DNA of 64,000 nt from the NCBI RefSeq assembly GCF_022965805.1, contig NC_133108.1, forward strand, positions 44,338,051 to 44,402,050, read 5' to 3'. The notes under the pieces are model-generated. The model saw only the letters and a program-made list of their open reading frames with translations. It was not told the origin of the DNA and ran no database searches. Numbering within the stretch: the first letter of the stretch is position 1; each line of letters starts with the position of its first letter. The translations under genes and the position numbers were made by a program. This DNA is from Primulina eburnea (taxonomy: Eukaryota > Streptophyta > Magnoliopsida > Lamiales > Gesneriaceae). Positions 11,806 to 23,878 of the stretch are shown here, piece by piece.

Positions 11806-14800
11806 ACGAAGCAAGTGCAGTTGAAATGCCTCCAGTGGGTAAATCTTCGGTCTCAATTGGGGTTTCTCACGACACGCCTCTTCCTGTAAGAAACTTAGAA
11901 AGGAATAGGTAAACACAGATTCTTTTGTATACATACATGGATATAAGTTGAAACACGATCAAATGGGATCGTGAAGAACTAATAATGATGATGAACATGA
12001 AGGTATGACGTGACAATTTACCTTTTAACAACACGCTCATGAACTTGAGATTGGAGGACGTATCAGATGTAACTTAATCATGTTTAAGAACATCATACCA
12101 CAGGTTTCTTTGGTATTTTTGCACTCTGGACTTGCTGCTAAACTCCTTTCGCACCTGAATTTCAAATTTATTCCATAAAAGGTAAAAAAGTAAGGTGTAA
12201 TGATTTATAGCTTTAAAAAAGGAACATAATTCATCATAAACTTTGAGGAAGCGGCCAATTGTTACTGGCATCCCAACACAGTCTTTCTTTTGACAGTTGA
12301 CAGTTGAATATGCTCAAAAAATGGTTTGAGAAAGAACAATTTTAAGTAATAAAAAAGAATATTCGTAGTATCATCGCAGGATGAGCAATCACATTTTCTT
12401 TCTTATTAGATATCTTCTGGCTAAAATAGATTTCAATTAGCATCAAAGGACCATAAAAACAAAAAATTGGTAGATAAATTTAGTAAATAGTGTTGATGAA
12501 ACAAATGTAGATGATTGTACTTGACGTAATGTATGAACTAACCGTTGATTAATGAAAAACAAAAAAATTAATATTACGATCAATAAGTAAAGACTAATTT
12601 AATCGATACAGATGGATGATACTCATGGACATTTTTCAAGTTGTTTATACTGACTCTTGACGACCACTTCTGAGTTTCCCAAAGTTGACGAACAACCCAT
12701 CATAAATAAGGCAAGGACTATTGAGATGTTATATAGTAGGGTGCCAAGCAGTTACCATGTATAGCTCATAGAAATAAATTCATTCAAGACAAATACGTGT
12801 ATCACAACGCCTGCATTTCCTTTTTAATTTACTTGTTAGGTAATGTATATATATTTCCTCCCTTGCTTCAATGGTATATTATTTATCTGGAACACATCTT
12901 AGCCGCTAGGAAAGAAACTGCATTAAAAAATTTATCAGAAAACCGTCACGAAAGCAGATTTGCATTTAGATCACATATAAAGGCTATAATCAAAGTCAAT
13001 CTTATGATTCAAATGACTCTGTAGACTTAATTTGTCTGTATAAGTTATATCAACTAAGCATATTTCCCGAATGTGTTAATATCTAATATCTGCAATTCTC
13101 ACTAACAGAAAATCCAGTCCTAACATTGTCAAAATTCTATTAAATCAAATATTCCAAAAATGTCACTTTCATAACTGATAAATATTATACCACCATTCAA
13201 CTCAAAAAATAATAATAATAATTGTACCACCGGGTAGCTTTATAAATTATGCGCTAACTTCGGAATTTTGGCGCATCACACTTTGTGTAGTGCAATTTAG
13301 AAGAATGAAATTTTAATACCCAAGTATAAACATGAGAGAAAGAAGAAACAAATACTAATGCAACTACTTTTGCCAAGTCCCTGTATTTCAAAATGTACTA
13401 CTATTTCGTTTTTTTTTTTTTTGCCGTGAAGCTAATTGAATATTGCTTAGTTTTTCAAATTTAAATTTTCTGTTATTGTAAAAGCATCCAACTCAGACAT
13501 GACAAAAGCAAGGTATCCTTGATTTCAAGCGGAAACAATAAAATGAAGTCGTTGATCATGATTCTTATCGCTCTTTTTACACATCACAACATTTTTCCCA
13601 AATTGAAATTTGATTTTCTTTGACAGGTCAGAATGATGTGCAGTTATAATTGTTACCAAAATGAGAATACAGCCAGAATGATGTGTAGTTATAATTGTTA
13701 CCAAAATGAGAATACATAATCATCCAGGCTTAAATGTAATAAATGCAACAGCTATATACACACACAGACCAATGAATGCAACAGCCGCCATAAGATTTCC
13801 TTCTACTAGGTTTTGCACCCTTTTCAAAAAAAAAATTGCTTGTTTATTGGTTTGTTCTTCTTTTCACATTTGCAGCCGGAAAATGAGTGAAAAAGTGGCA
13901 GAAGGTAAGTATTTCAACTTCTATTGGGGAAATGAATCTGTCATTTTCTTGTTCCTACTTGATTATAATCTCCATGCCCGTAGATGTCTGTGAATTGTTC
14001 TATGATTTTTTGTGTTTTATGCATGCACATTTTGTGCACAACAAAGTCATAATTTATGATTTCGTGACATGGACTGAGCTGCTCATCAATCTTTTGAACT
14101 TTAATAAAGTTGTATTGAACTCGTTATGCTTTTTGTTTGATCTGTTAGAAATACTCAAGTCTAGGTTCATTAGAACACAAATTTGGTGAAGGTGCTTCGA
14201 TAAAAAAAAATTCCATTCATGGTGAAAATAAATAATTACCAAAAAGAGCCTAAGATTTCTTTAATACTTCAATTTTATGTGTGGGGGAATTTTAAGACTT
14301 ACGTGGAAATTTCATGCACTCCAAGCATGAGTTTCAACACGTGTATTTGCATTATTATATTTTTCCCCATATTAAAGAAATTTCTTAAAAGTCTCCATGC
14401 CTCACAGAAGTCTATGAATTTTGTTACGATTTTTGTGTTTTTAGGTATGCATAGACATGCACAAAAAATTCTTAATTCATGGTCCCACAACAAGGACAAA
14501 GAGGCTATCAATCTTTCCAAATTTGTTAAAGTTGTCATGACGTCGTGATGTTTTTGTTTGATACGTTTGAAATACTCAAGATTAGATTAGGTCTAGGCTT
14601 CAAGTCATTTAAGATTTTAATGAAGCATGACTTGCTTAGAAACTAATTAACAGGTACCCTCTTCAGAATCTCATATCTAGTTCCATTAGAACACAAATTT
14701 AACAATAGTTGCATCATGTCGAAGGTGCTTCCAGTAAAACTTTGTACATTTATGGTTAAAAAACTAATTGTTAAAAGCACATGGTCTATACTTAATCCTT

Positions 14801-16060
14801 CAATTTCATATGTCTGGGAAATTAAGACTAGCGTGCAACTTTCATGAAGGTAGATCAAACAAGAAAAATGGCTCTTAAGTTGCAAACTTTCCAACTCAAA
14901 ATAACAGGCATGGGTTGGGGCTCTTAGTACTAACATATTACATCATGCGAGGAAATGATACCTATCATGAAAAGAATTAGTTGACTTTCAATATTTGTAG
15001 GACATGTTCTCTGTTTGTTTTCATCTCTCTATTAATAATATTTGCCTATCATGTTTTGGGTCATATTTGCCAAATATTAACACATATACAGGGACCTCGT
15101 CACCTACCAAACTGAATCAAGTGAGTGCTGATAATCAGGTATTTTCTGACTTTAGTGATAATTTAACTATGAAGTCACAAATGACTTTCAATTAAAAGAT
15201 TTCTTTGTCACAATGCTTCAAGGGAACTGACAAAAAAATTGAATTCTAGGAGGCAAATGAAGATCCTGAGCAAAACAATAATTTGACAGTTCAACATGTC
15301 ATTTTCGACGAGCCAACATCCGCTGATGGTCAACCCCAATGGTAAGAAGCAATATTATTATATTTGAATCACATCAATTACTCGGACTTTATACTTTAAG
15401 AAAAGAACAAAGTTTTTTATTCGTATTTCTTATGTAGCTCATGAATTATATTAGAGAATATACTAGATCCAAGGACTTTGGAGACATGTTTCAGTCGGAA
15501 GGGCCAACATTAGAGCTGAATTTTTCTTCCATGCTCAAGTTAAACATCGCATCAATAAACATGCACAAATATCTATGAGTCTATATCCCAACAACAATAT
15601 CTGTTGCTATAATTTACTAATCCCAAATATAATTGTGCTAGCTACATTCATGTTGGTGTTTCCTACAACACGAGCTGCATTCTTTCAATCATCATTAATG
15701 ATCTCGTGATAATTGCCCTACTTATTTGCATGAATTAACAATGAATTACTCCTTCTAACTTAAGCTTAGTAGATTCAAATCTAAAAATTATATTTCCTAT
15801 CGCTTCTGACATTTAAACATTCAAATAGGCCACATTTCCCAATTGCGATATTTATGCAGTTTACCATAGCTTCCTTAATGTATATGACATTTATTTACCA
15901 TTACACACATTCATTTCACATATTTGTAAATCAAGGATTGATGGGAGAGAAGGCAATAATGTAATAAGAAGACTGCAGATTCTTCAACAAACCCTTCCCT
16001 TCCAGTAAAGGAAGAAACAACAAGCGCAAATCCAGCAAACCAAAGGAGACAAGGATATAG
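11806..16060 (+). CDS. Orphan exons of an unrecognised gene (incomplete model)
   Basis: Five plus-strand blocks have good splice signals: 11806-11885, 13876-13904, 15092-15120, 15250-15341 and 16006-16060. The last four join in one open frame: RKMSEKVAEG, then TSSPTKLNQ, then EANEDPEQNNNLTVQHV and IFDEPTSADGQPQ, then a basic tail KGRNNKRKSSKPKETRI before TAG at 16058-16060. The first block encodes EASAVEMPPVGKSSVSIGV and ends in phase 0, whereas the second needs two leading bases, so at least one exon between them is missing from the model. The N-terminus was not found. The encoded protein is acidic, Ser/Thr-rich and probably disordered, with a nuclear-localisation-like C-terminus. It may be a real gene with tiny exons or a decayed one; no function is proposed. 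Confidence 0.35.
13627..13715. repeat. Direct tandem duplication of about 45 bp
   Basis: Two adjacent copies share CAGAATGATGTG, then AGTTATAATTGTTACC and AAAATGAGAATACA, with one internal C/T difference. They lie in the largest gap of the orphan-exon gene. Confidence 0.75.
13990..14830. repeat. Imperfect direct duplication of several hundred bp
   Basis: Segments near 13985-14260 and 14405-14770 share diverged blocks in the same order: a tct-tgaatt-gtt block, ATGCATGCACA-like, TTTTTGTTTGAT, GAAATACTCAAG, ATTAGAACACAAATTT and GAAGGTGCTTC. The copies differ by many substitutions and indels. Confidence 0.5.
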
Positions 16061-17823
16061 AGCTTTGAGAATGAGGGCGGATAACCACCCAGATGTGGAA
16101 CGTGAAACTAAGAAGGAAACCCAACCAAGCCAACACAAAAAAATGATCTGAAGACCAGCAACAATGGATCGATATGCCATATCTGCTACATTTCATTTCT
16201 TAAACTACATCTTGAAAATATCAAGAGCCATAGATTCTTTATTTAGAATTAAGTATTTCCTTTCTTTGATTTGGTTTTTAGCAATGACCCTTGGTTTTGG
16301 TCTACAAAAACCTGCAGCCTGCAAGACGCAGAAGCACCTCTTTGCTTCACTATTCTATGTTGTTTCAATTTGTTTTGTTAACTAAGATGTTAGACTATAA
16401 ATGACATTAAAATTGGATGCCATTACAGAACAAGCTTCTCAAAAGAAGTCTTGTCTAAGTTTTCAAAAAGTTCATACTTGGGTCTAAAAAAATTATTTTT
16501 CCCTTCACATGAATTATTTTATTTCAAAAGTTGATAGCTAATTTTTTTTCTCATTCTTCCGCGATTTTCTTACTAAAAACCTAGCTTTAACACCCACAAC
16601 CCCTAACACGACCTTCTTTTTCACTCCTATGCTTCTGCAACATCCACTTACCCTCATCTGATGTGTTAATCATTTTGATAAGATCCAAATTCATATGATG
16701 CGACACTTTATCAACCAATTTTGTACTCAAGGAATGAAGAAGAATTAAGGAAGGACACATAGAAGAGAAGGGAGAGCCAAAACATCAATTTCAATCAATT
16801 TATAATGAAGACAATAAAATTGTATTTTACACCAGTCACTAATCTTTCAAACTTAGATGACTAAAGAAATCCTTCCTTTATTTCATTACACTATTTATGT
16901 AGATTGTATAGGATTTTTATTAGATATTTTTTCAAGTTCTTCCAACTCTTACTCATAATGGAAGCTTTGAAATGCCATTGACAGTTTTCTAAACAGTCAA
17001 CATCTAGTAAGTGTAGTTGCACTATGGAAGGCCATTCAGCAACCGGCCAAGCTTTTAGCTATTCCACTGCCATCATTTTTTCATTACAAACCCTTTCCTT
17101 CGAAAAGGTACACAGGCAAAGAAAGCATGTTGAAAAACATTTACACGTTAACTATTTAGATATAAAAGTCATTGTTTTTTCAGAGAATTTCAGAAAGACT
17201 GAAAATGCTTTTCTTTTTCTGATGCACCAATTTTTATCAGAACTCGGGCATTCATAAAGCTTGAATCTTGGCAGCAACAAAATTTACAAAGCTCGTAATA
17301 GTTAAATTGGACAGAGTTAATGTGAAGCTATTATTTCCCACTGGAAAATTGAGGTATTTAGAAGCGTGCTAGCCACCAACAAATGTAAGAATCAACTTCA
17401 ACCATACAGACATTAAACGAGTATTTCAAAACTAACCAATTATCCCCACAAGAAATTTCACCATGGCTAAGCCCTTCTTTCAGGTCCAAGTCTCCATAAA
17501 AAAGTAGCAACATTCAGCAGCCAGTGACATCCAAAGAACAGGCACTTGTCAAGATGACTAACGTTTATTGTTTGCCGATTTACAACGTCATTTTCGCCGA
17601 ATTATCTTCTGGGTAATGGGTACTAAATCGAGATACTGCTGTAACTGTAAGCAATACCTAAAAAAATCGGATATAACAATCATAAGAGGATGGTTTTTCT
17701 AAATCTTTAAAAATTGTGTATATATAAACATAAATATTTGTATATTTTGTCTCGTTGAAAGTCATTGAATCTCTACATTGAATACACCTTAGTTTTTTTC
17801 ACCAATATTATTTGGAGGCAAAA
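16061..17823. other. Intergenic DNA without recognised features
   Basis: No recognisable gene was found. A second frame through the terminal orphan exon stays open to a TGA near 16152 but is out of phase with the spliced model. The ORFs at 16164-16385 and 17024-17257 have no family features. Confidence 0.45.
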
Positions 17824-17998
17824 ACTTGTGTGAGACGATCTCACGGATCGTATTTGTGAGACGGATCTTTTATTTGGGTCACCCATGAAAAAATATTATT
17901 TTTTATGCTAATAGTATTACTTTTTATTGTGAATATGGGTAGGGTTGACCCATCTCACGGATTATGACCCGTGAGACGGTCTCACATGATACTCACTC
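17824..17998 (+). mobile_element. MITE-like element, family M1 copy 1
   Basis: An element of about 175 bp begins TTGTGTGAGACGATCTCACGG and ends with a GTGAGACGGTCTCACATGAT block, so each end carries a GTGAGAC..GTCTCAC palindrome. The middle contains TATTTGGGTCACCCATGAAA and GAATATGGGTAGGGTTGAC. A near-identical copy follows within 65 bp and two more lie elsewhere in the window. Confidence 0.75.
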
Positions 17999-18060
17999 AT
18001 ATTTGGAAATACACTCTAATCCCATTGTCTTAGTCATTATCTCACTGACTAAGGTAAAAA

Positions 18061-18235
18061 ATTTTGTGAGACGATCTCACGGGTCGTATTTTTAAGACGG
18101 ATATTTTATTTGGGTCATCCATGAAAAAATATTACTTTTTATGCTAAGAGTATTATTTTTTATTGTGAATATGGGTAGGGTTGACCCGTCTCACAGAATA
18201 AGATCCGTGAAACGGTCTTACATAAGACTCACTCC
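18061..18235 (+). mobile_element. MITE-like element, family M1 copy 2
   Basis: Second head-to-tail copy of the preceding element, with the same GTGAGACGATCTCACGGGTCG start, TTGGGTCATCCATGAAAAAA middle and a slightly mutated GTGAAACGGTCTTACATAAG end. The tandem arrangement suggests local duplication or repeated insertion upstream of the V-ATPase F gene. Confidence 0.75.
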
Positions 18236-18532
18236 ACGACTAAAGTGCTTATTGCATTTTGTCATCGATCTTTCTGAAAACTTGTTCTTTGATTGTTCCT
18301 TACCACAATGAAAAATACATGGAAATAATTCAAGAAGGCAAAACAAAATTTCGGATTTAAATCATCATGTTATTTGTTTTCTCGTTGACTTTTCAAACTT
18401 TAGTCGGATAATTGTGTATTCGGATTAGTATTAAATTTATTTAATCAAATTGGAAGTCATGACATATGCAATGTGCTCGGCCCGAAGAAATGGGGCCGGG
18501 ACCCAATCATTTGTGTTTAAAAGTCTAATTAC

Positions 18533-18618
18533 GGCCCATTATTATAAATTAATATTCTATTTCGTCTTTTTCTTTCTTCATCCTCAAGAATCCGAACTCG
18601 GTTCCACTGTTTCCAAAG
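18533..18618 (+). promoter_or_regulatory. Core promoter and 5'-UTR exon of the V-ATPase F gene
   Basis: A GGCCCATT site-II-like motif and TTATAAATTA (TATA-like, about 18542) precede a leader exon that ends CCAAAG|gtgagt at 18618. This implies an intron in the 5' UTR before the ATG at 18840; a likely acceptor lies near 18800 (TTTGAAG). Confidence 0.45.
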
Positions 18619-18839
18619 GTGAGTTTCTCAAACTCGGATGTTTTTTTTCTTTCTAATTTTCTTCTGATCGTTTTGGATTTGGACTCCATATCTTCGATTA
18701 ATTGTGTAAAATTTTCAAAAAATCTTTTAGGCCGATTACACTTTCGTTTGTCTGAATGTATTTTGAACTGTTCAATTCACCGGATCTTTTTCATTTGAAG
18801 GCATTGGTGATTGAATTTTGACGAATTTGTCGCGTATAA

Positions 18840-20719
18840 ATGGCTAACAAACCTCAGATCCGCACCAGCAGCTCAGCGCTCATAGCTATGATCGCTGACG
18901 AGGTACTGGTTCCAGTTTGCTTTTCTTGCTGAATGACTTATATTTTGAATTGGACGCAATGTTAACACGTATAATTATCCAACTTGTGAATTTTTCCGGT
19001 CGTTTTGTTCAGTTGTCCTCGTTGGTTAACTAAACTAAATTAGTTGCGTGAATGATAAAAGATGGTTTAGGGTTTCATTTCAAAATTCAACCTTTTTGTT
19101 TTGTCAAACTGAAATGATTGGGTGGTCTTCTGGGCTTCCTGAGCCTAATTGTACCGAAGTTCCCTCTGACAACTGTTAATCGCTCTTCCTTTTTGCCCAA
19201 GGTTTCTTTATACCAGTGATACGGAATACCTTATATAGGGATAGATATAGGTGTTACTTTACTTACTTTGCATGATTGATAAATACTTCTACCCAGGTCA
19301 GTTATATAGCTTGGTCGCAGTGGTGGATATGTCTTGCTGGTCTCTTCGTTAATTTTATAGATATGTACGTGGGTGTAGGACACAATTACTGGATTTTTAC
19401 TGGCTGGAGTTGGCAATGTTGATTTAAGGCGGAAAACAAATTACCTCATTGTGGACTCAAGTAAGCAGCTTCATTCCCATTCTCCTACTTTCTTTATTAT
19501 TAAAATTCTACAATTGATCCCATCAATTTACCCCGAGCCTTTTTCTTATCTTGTGAAATTGTTCATTTTTTATCAATGATTATAACAAAGTTTGGCTCAG
19601 TATTATTATATATATATTTTAAGTAAGGCTGAAATATTTTGTTGACATGTTGAAGATTTAAAGCTTGTGGAACTGAAAGAAGTTCTTAATGGTTAAATGT
19701 CCACAAAGTGCTTTCTCTTTATTTATTTTCATATTTTTAACATTTCGAGCCTTTTTTTATGAAAGTAACTTTCTTGTGTTTCTAGGTACACAGATTAGTC
19801 TTGTCTGGTGTGATTGCTCATCCTTGTATCAAACTTTGTTCTTTTTTCAACATACTAGATAGTGATGGCTAATGATGAAATTAACTTCTTTATTCCCAGC
19901 ATGGATTTTGATTGTTTCCTTACGAGAAGAAAGGGTAAACAAGTTTTACTAAAATTTCTTTGAGAGTAGTACGAACCATCAAGTGTCTTGATGTCTGACA
20001 TCTGAATATACTCATCTCACAAAAAGGAATGGTATTTTTTTTGTCTTTGGGTTAGTCTATGCACATATAAGCTCATTGCTGTTCCACACTACTGGTTGCA
20101 GAGACAACTGTGAAACAAATTGAAGATGCATTCAAGGAATACACGACAAGAGAAGACATTGCAATTGTATTGATCAGCCAATATGTAAGCTTTTTGCTTT
20201 TGTTAGCTATTTGCTATATTTTAGTTTCTGAAGTAAGTTCTACAACGAACGTCTTCTTACATACCGTGGCTGAAAGAAACAGTACATATCATCTGTGTGT
20301 ATCTAGTTATAACACATGACTAATAAATAACCAGACATGGCCAAAATTTTAGAAAGTTTTTGAAGGCTTTAAGGTTTCATTTTTGTACAACTCATGATAA
20401 CATCGCATTTATCCAATATTTGCACACATTTGCAGTTGCACATATATCTGAAATCGTTTTGGGTTTTGGAGAACATTAACCCACTACCATAAAATTCTGC
20501 TTTCAGACAATTTTGCATCTCGACATTCAAAAAATCTTTTGTGCTTGATTTCAGGTTGCAAATATGATAAGGTTTTTGGTAGACAGCTACAACAATCCAA
20601 TTCCAGCAATACTTGAAATCCCTTCCAAGGACCATCCATATGATCCTGCGCACGACTCTGTTCTTTCAAGAGTGAAGTACCTCTTCTCTGCAGAATCAGT
20701 GGCCTCCTCGAGGTACTAA
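18840..20719 (+). CDS. VHA-F: V-type proton ATPase subunit F
   Basis: Coding exons 18840-18902, 19379-19460, 20102-20184 and 20555-20719 total 393 nt, giving 130 residues, the usual length for plant VHA-F. Splice sites are GAG|gtactg, tgtag|GACACA, TCAA|gtaagc, gcag|AGACAA, ATAT|gtaagc and tcag|GTTGCA, with phase kept throughout. The protein reads [16 protein letters not shown], then [50 protein letters not shown] and [17 protein letters not shown]. Subunit F is part of the central rotor stalk of the vacuolar H+-ATPase and couples ATP hydrolysis in V1 to proton pumping across endomembranes. All key parts are intact. Confidence 0.97.
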
Positions 20720-21387
20720 AAGTGTCGTAAAATATACGAGTCTGTGCTACTGCATCAGCCATTGAGATATCCGTATTTAAGCTGTGTACTGCGTTTTCAT
20801 CTAAATCATTCCAGAAACTTTTCCTTTTTTTCTTTCCTCTCTGGTTTTTGCAAAGCGGTTTTTAGCTGGAAATATAATTGGAAGACAAGCCACGGTAAAC
20901 ACATCTCTGTCTGAAATAAGTGTATTTTGGTGCTCTCATTAGAGTCTAGCAATTGAGAGACCGGGGAATATAAATCTTGTACCGAATATCAGCATTCGAT
21001 GAATGTGTTTTCAATAGTTAATCGAAAATGGTGGATATCATGTTGATGGGTAACACTGGAAAGATAAAGAGTGTAAAATGTCTCTGTGATGTGAAATTCA
21101 CGCAAACCTAGCTTCTTGTTGCACCATAATACTGAATTATCATTCAAAAGTCGCACATTCATTACCTGAAGTAAATAAAAAAACTGCTAGCAAACCCTTC
21201 ACCATATATTTGCCTGCACCTCTGAATAAAATAGTCACAGTTTAGATTAGTGATAACATTTAACGTAGTCAGCGCTATAATATGGTTAAGAGATCAATTG
21301 CCTCACTTTTATGAGGCCATCGTAGGAAACTTCGCTTCACCATAGCACTACCAACAAATACGCCATCTGTTGATTATGTCACGGACT
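20720..21387. other. 3' flank of V-ATPase F, nothing recognised
   Basis: The 3' UTR and intergenic DNA contain no further coding or mobile-element signature that could be supported. Confidence 0.5.
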
Positions 21388-21565
21388 AGTTTTTTTTATG
21401 CAATGGGGTGAACCAGAGTCCCTAACTAACTAAAACATCTAAAATATCCCGCAACCGGTGAGATTTGAACTAAAAACCACCAAGGTGTTGGGATCTCGCA
21501 CTTGTTGCTGGGGCAAGAGATCATTGGCCAATGGACAAGGTTTTTAACAAACCGTTTGTTAAATA
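21388..21565 (-). repeat. SINE-like repeat with A-rich end
   Basis: On the minus strand a B-box-like AGTTCAAATCTCACC is preceded by CTTGGTGGTTTTT and followed by GGTTGCGGGATATTTTAGA, and the repeat ends in TTGCATAAAAAAAA. A tRNA-like internal promoter with an A-rich 3' end is typical of plant SINEs. The 5' boundary is approximate and no target-site duplication was established. Confidence 0.4.
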
Positions 21566-22880
21566 TTACCTTTTGTTGAAAGAAAAATGGCTTTGGCTTT
21601 ATAACATGACATCGCACGATTTAATATATTTATTACTTTCTGTAATTATATCTGAAATTTAAATGAGATAATGAAGTCAAGTCATAGTTCCGGTTTTCAC
21701 TTCACGCAGCTTGCTAATCAAGTTTGAATCAAATTATTAGAGCTGTAATTCGAACGCTAAGCCGAAACAAAGTGAAGCCCAAAATAATTTATTTTTGAAG
21801 CTCCAAGTGTGCAAAAAAAATTGAGGAAAACAATCAGATATTCAAGTAGATTTGCACCTAAGTAAACGTCGGTATCAAATATGAAGTAGTGAGTTTAATT
21901 TCCCACATGATGAGGACAAGTATCAAGTAGTGAGTCTAATTTCCCACATAAAGAGGGCGTCGTACTACTTTTGGAAGCATAAAATACCCATTACGAGATT
22001 TTTTTAGTTGTATAATCGCATGTTCTATACATATTAGAAAAACGTATGTAGAGCACAAAAAAATATAACAGATCTTAGAAAAATGTATGTGCATCCTTGT
22101 AATGTTCAAGGATCCCAAATGGGGATTAGGCTTCAAGGATGGTTGGTTTGGGACACCGGGAAGAGTTAAGAACAGGAACAAGGAGAAGTTGTTTCGGTCT
22201 GAGTCCGAACGATTTATGGAAAAAAGAATTCCGAAAAGGATAGGTATCCATCGGGCCATTGGTGGGCCGAATAAATTGGGCTTTCTTTTGTTTCCGAATA
22301 ATCACAATATCGAAAATGTGAACATTGGATTCTTTGAGGCTGAAAATAATAAAAATGGTATGTGTACTGAATCTACATCTTTCAAAATATATAATTACTC
22401 AATTTTATATTTTTTTCCGGTAACTTACATATGTTTTTCAAACAATTCATGATTTTATTCCAGTGATTTGTAATTTATTACAGTTTTAGTTTTCACGCTC
22501 TAATGAGAAAAAAAAAAGAATTAAAGTTATTTTATAAACCATACAATCATGACACTTGAATGCAATTGAACGTAGATTAAGTTCATCGAGGTCCAAAGAA
22601 GTAACAAAGGGGATACAACCTAGATTGCGACTATCAATTATATTGTATCATCTCAAAAAAAAAAAAAAAAAAGTATATATTGTATTGTGTTTCCAGAAGA
22701 CGGTACGGTACACATTGTTTCTTGAAAGAAAACACGAGAAAGAAAAACAGAAAGTTCTCTGTCAATATTTGTACATAAACTTCCCTCATATTGAAACCAA
22801 ACTCAATATTTCTTGAAAAACCCTTAATATCAGCCATGGATTCTTCCCTCTTTTTGGATTTTATTTCTAAAGAAAAAAAT
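21566..22880. other. Intergenic DNA between VHA-F and the Aux/IAA gene
   Basis: No supported gene. A 121-codon plus-strand ORF at 22087-22452 has no recognisable motif and its 3' half is low complexity. A poly-A run is present at about 22656-22671. Confidence 0.5.
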
Positions 22881-23667
22881 CTACATGCAACTCAACCCTT
22901 TAGCTTCAGATCCTCTCATGATCCTCATCCTTTTGCAGGAAGTAACAAACATATCCCATGGAACATCTCCAACTAGCATCCAATCACCATCCTTGTCTTC
23001 ATAAGTTGGTTCATATTCAGATCCATTGTATCCTTCCCTCTCTGAGTACCCACCTGAAAATATTCACCAAAAACCCATCAATATTTTATTTCACGTGTAC
23101 CCAAATTCCCAAGATGATCAAAAATAAAAATTTCTTTTCGAAACATGTATTAATGTTGGGATACATGAACTGATGATGTGTACGCACCTATGGTGCACTT
23201 GAACATGTTCTCTAAAGCCTTTAATAGATCCAAGTAATTCTTGTACAATTTGAGGTCGATTTTCCTTAAATAAGGAGCCCCATCCATGCTAACTTTCACA
23301 AACATCCCGGAAGCCTCGGATTCAAGCTTCTTGAGGACATTTTTCCGGTATGACTGAACCGGCGGCCAGCCGACAACTTGTGCTCTGAAATCGCAAAGTA
23401 CCCACAGATCAGCACAATAGTTACGTAGATGATCAACATCTATATATATGGGTGTAGAACTTACTTATGAGCTGGGGCACGATCAGATTCTTGCTTTGAT
23501 TCACCATTTAGGCGGGGATCCTCCATTTCTGATGAAGATCTTTTGTTGTTATTGTTCTTAACACAAGATGAAGATTGCTTCTCAGATTCATCGCTTCCAG
23601 GAAGACCCAATCTTAGCTCGGTAGCCTTGAGATTCAGATCATGATCATTTTCCAAAAACCCTTCCAT
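22881..23667 (-). CDS. Aux/IAA auxin-response repressor, IAA1-4-like
   Basis: Exons 23465-23667, 23188-23384 and 22881-23053 (573 nt) encode 190 residues. Domain I is [14 protein letters not shown] at residues 11-24, the degron core VGWPPV is at 72-77, and the PB1 (III/IV) domain contains [16 protein letters not shown] and [16 protein letters not shown], ending [10 protein letters not shown]. Aux/IAA proteins are nuclear repressors that bind ARF transcription factors and are degraded through SCF-TIR1/AFB when auxin is present. The start is the ATG at 23667; the frame is open further upstream but no in-frame ATG is there. The usual late intron inside the VPW-MFV region is absent, so the last exon is fused. 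The introns use AA|GTAAGT and ATAG|GTGCGT donors. The short length and N-terminus resemble the IAA1/2/3/4 group. Confidence 0.95.
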
Positions 23668-23870
23668 TTTTACACAAATCCTGGTCACTTTCTTGATCTT
23701 CTTCTTGAATATACGTGTAAATACCAGATTACTGAGGAAAGTACTTGATGATATAGTGGCGGGCACTAATTTCTTTGCAGGATTAGAGCGAATCTTTCCG
23801 TGTTTAATTAATTCTGAGGACTTTTTTTGAAAGTTGTGAATGGGGCATAAACGTGGCAGAAGAACACAAA

Positions 23871-23878
23871 GTTTTATA
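23871..23878 (-). promoter_or_regulatory. TATA box of the minus-strand Aux/IAA gene
   Basis: TATAAAAC on the minus strand, in context CCTATAAAAC, lies about 205 bp upstream of the ATG at 23667. It is a near-consensus plant TATA box. Confidence 0.6.

Noticed and set aside
15911..16196. Minus-strand hydrophobic ORFs of 70-89 codons
   Set aside because: They lie opposite the last orphan exon and its downstream frame and have no start context or family features; they are best explained as antisense shadow.
23668..23766. N-terminal extension of the minus-strand Aux/IAA from 23766
   Set aside because: The upstream in-frame start would be GTG, not ATG; the family normally begins a few residues before domain I, which fits the ATG at 23667.
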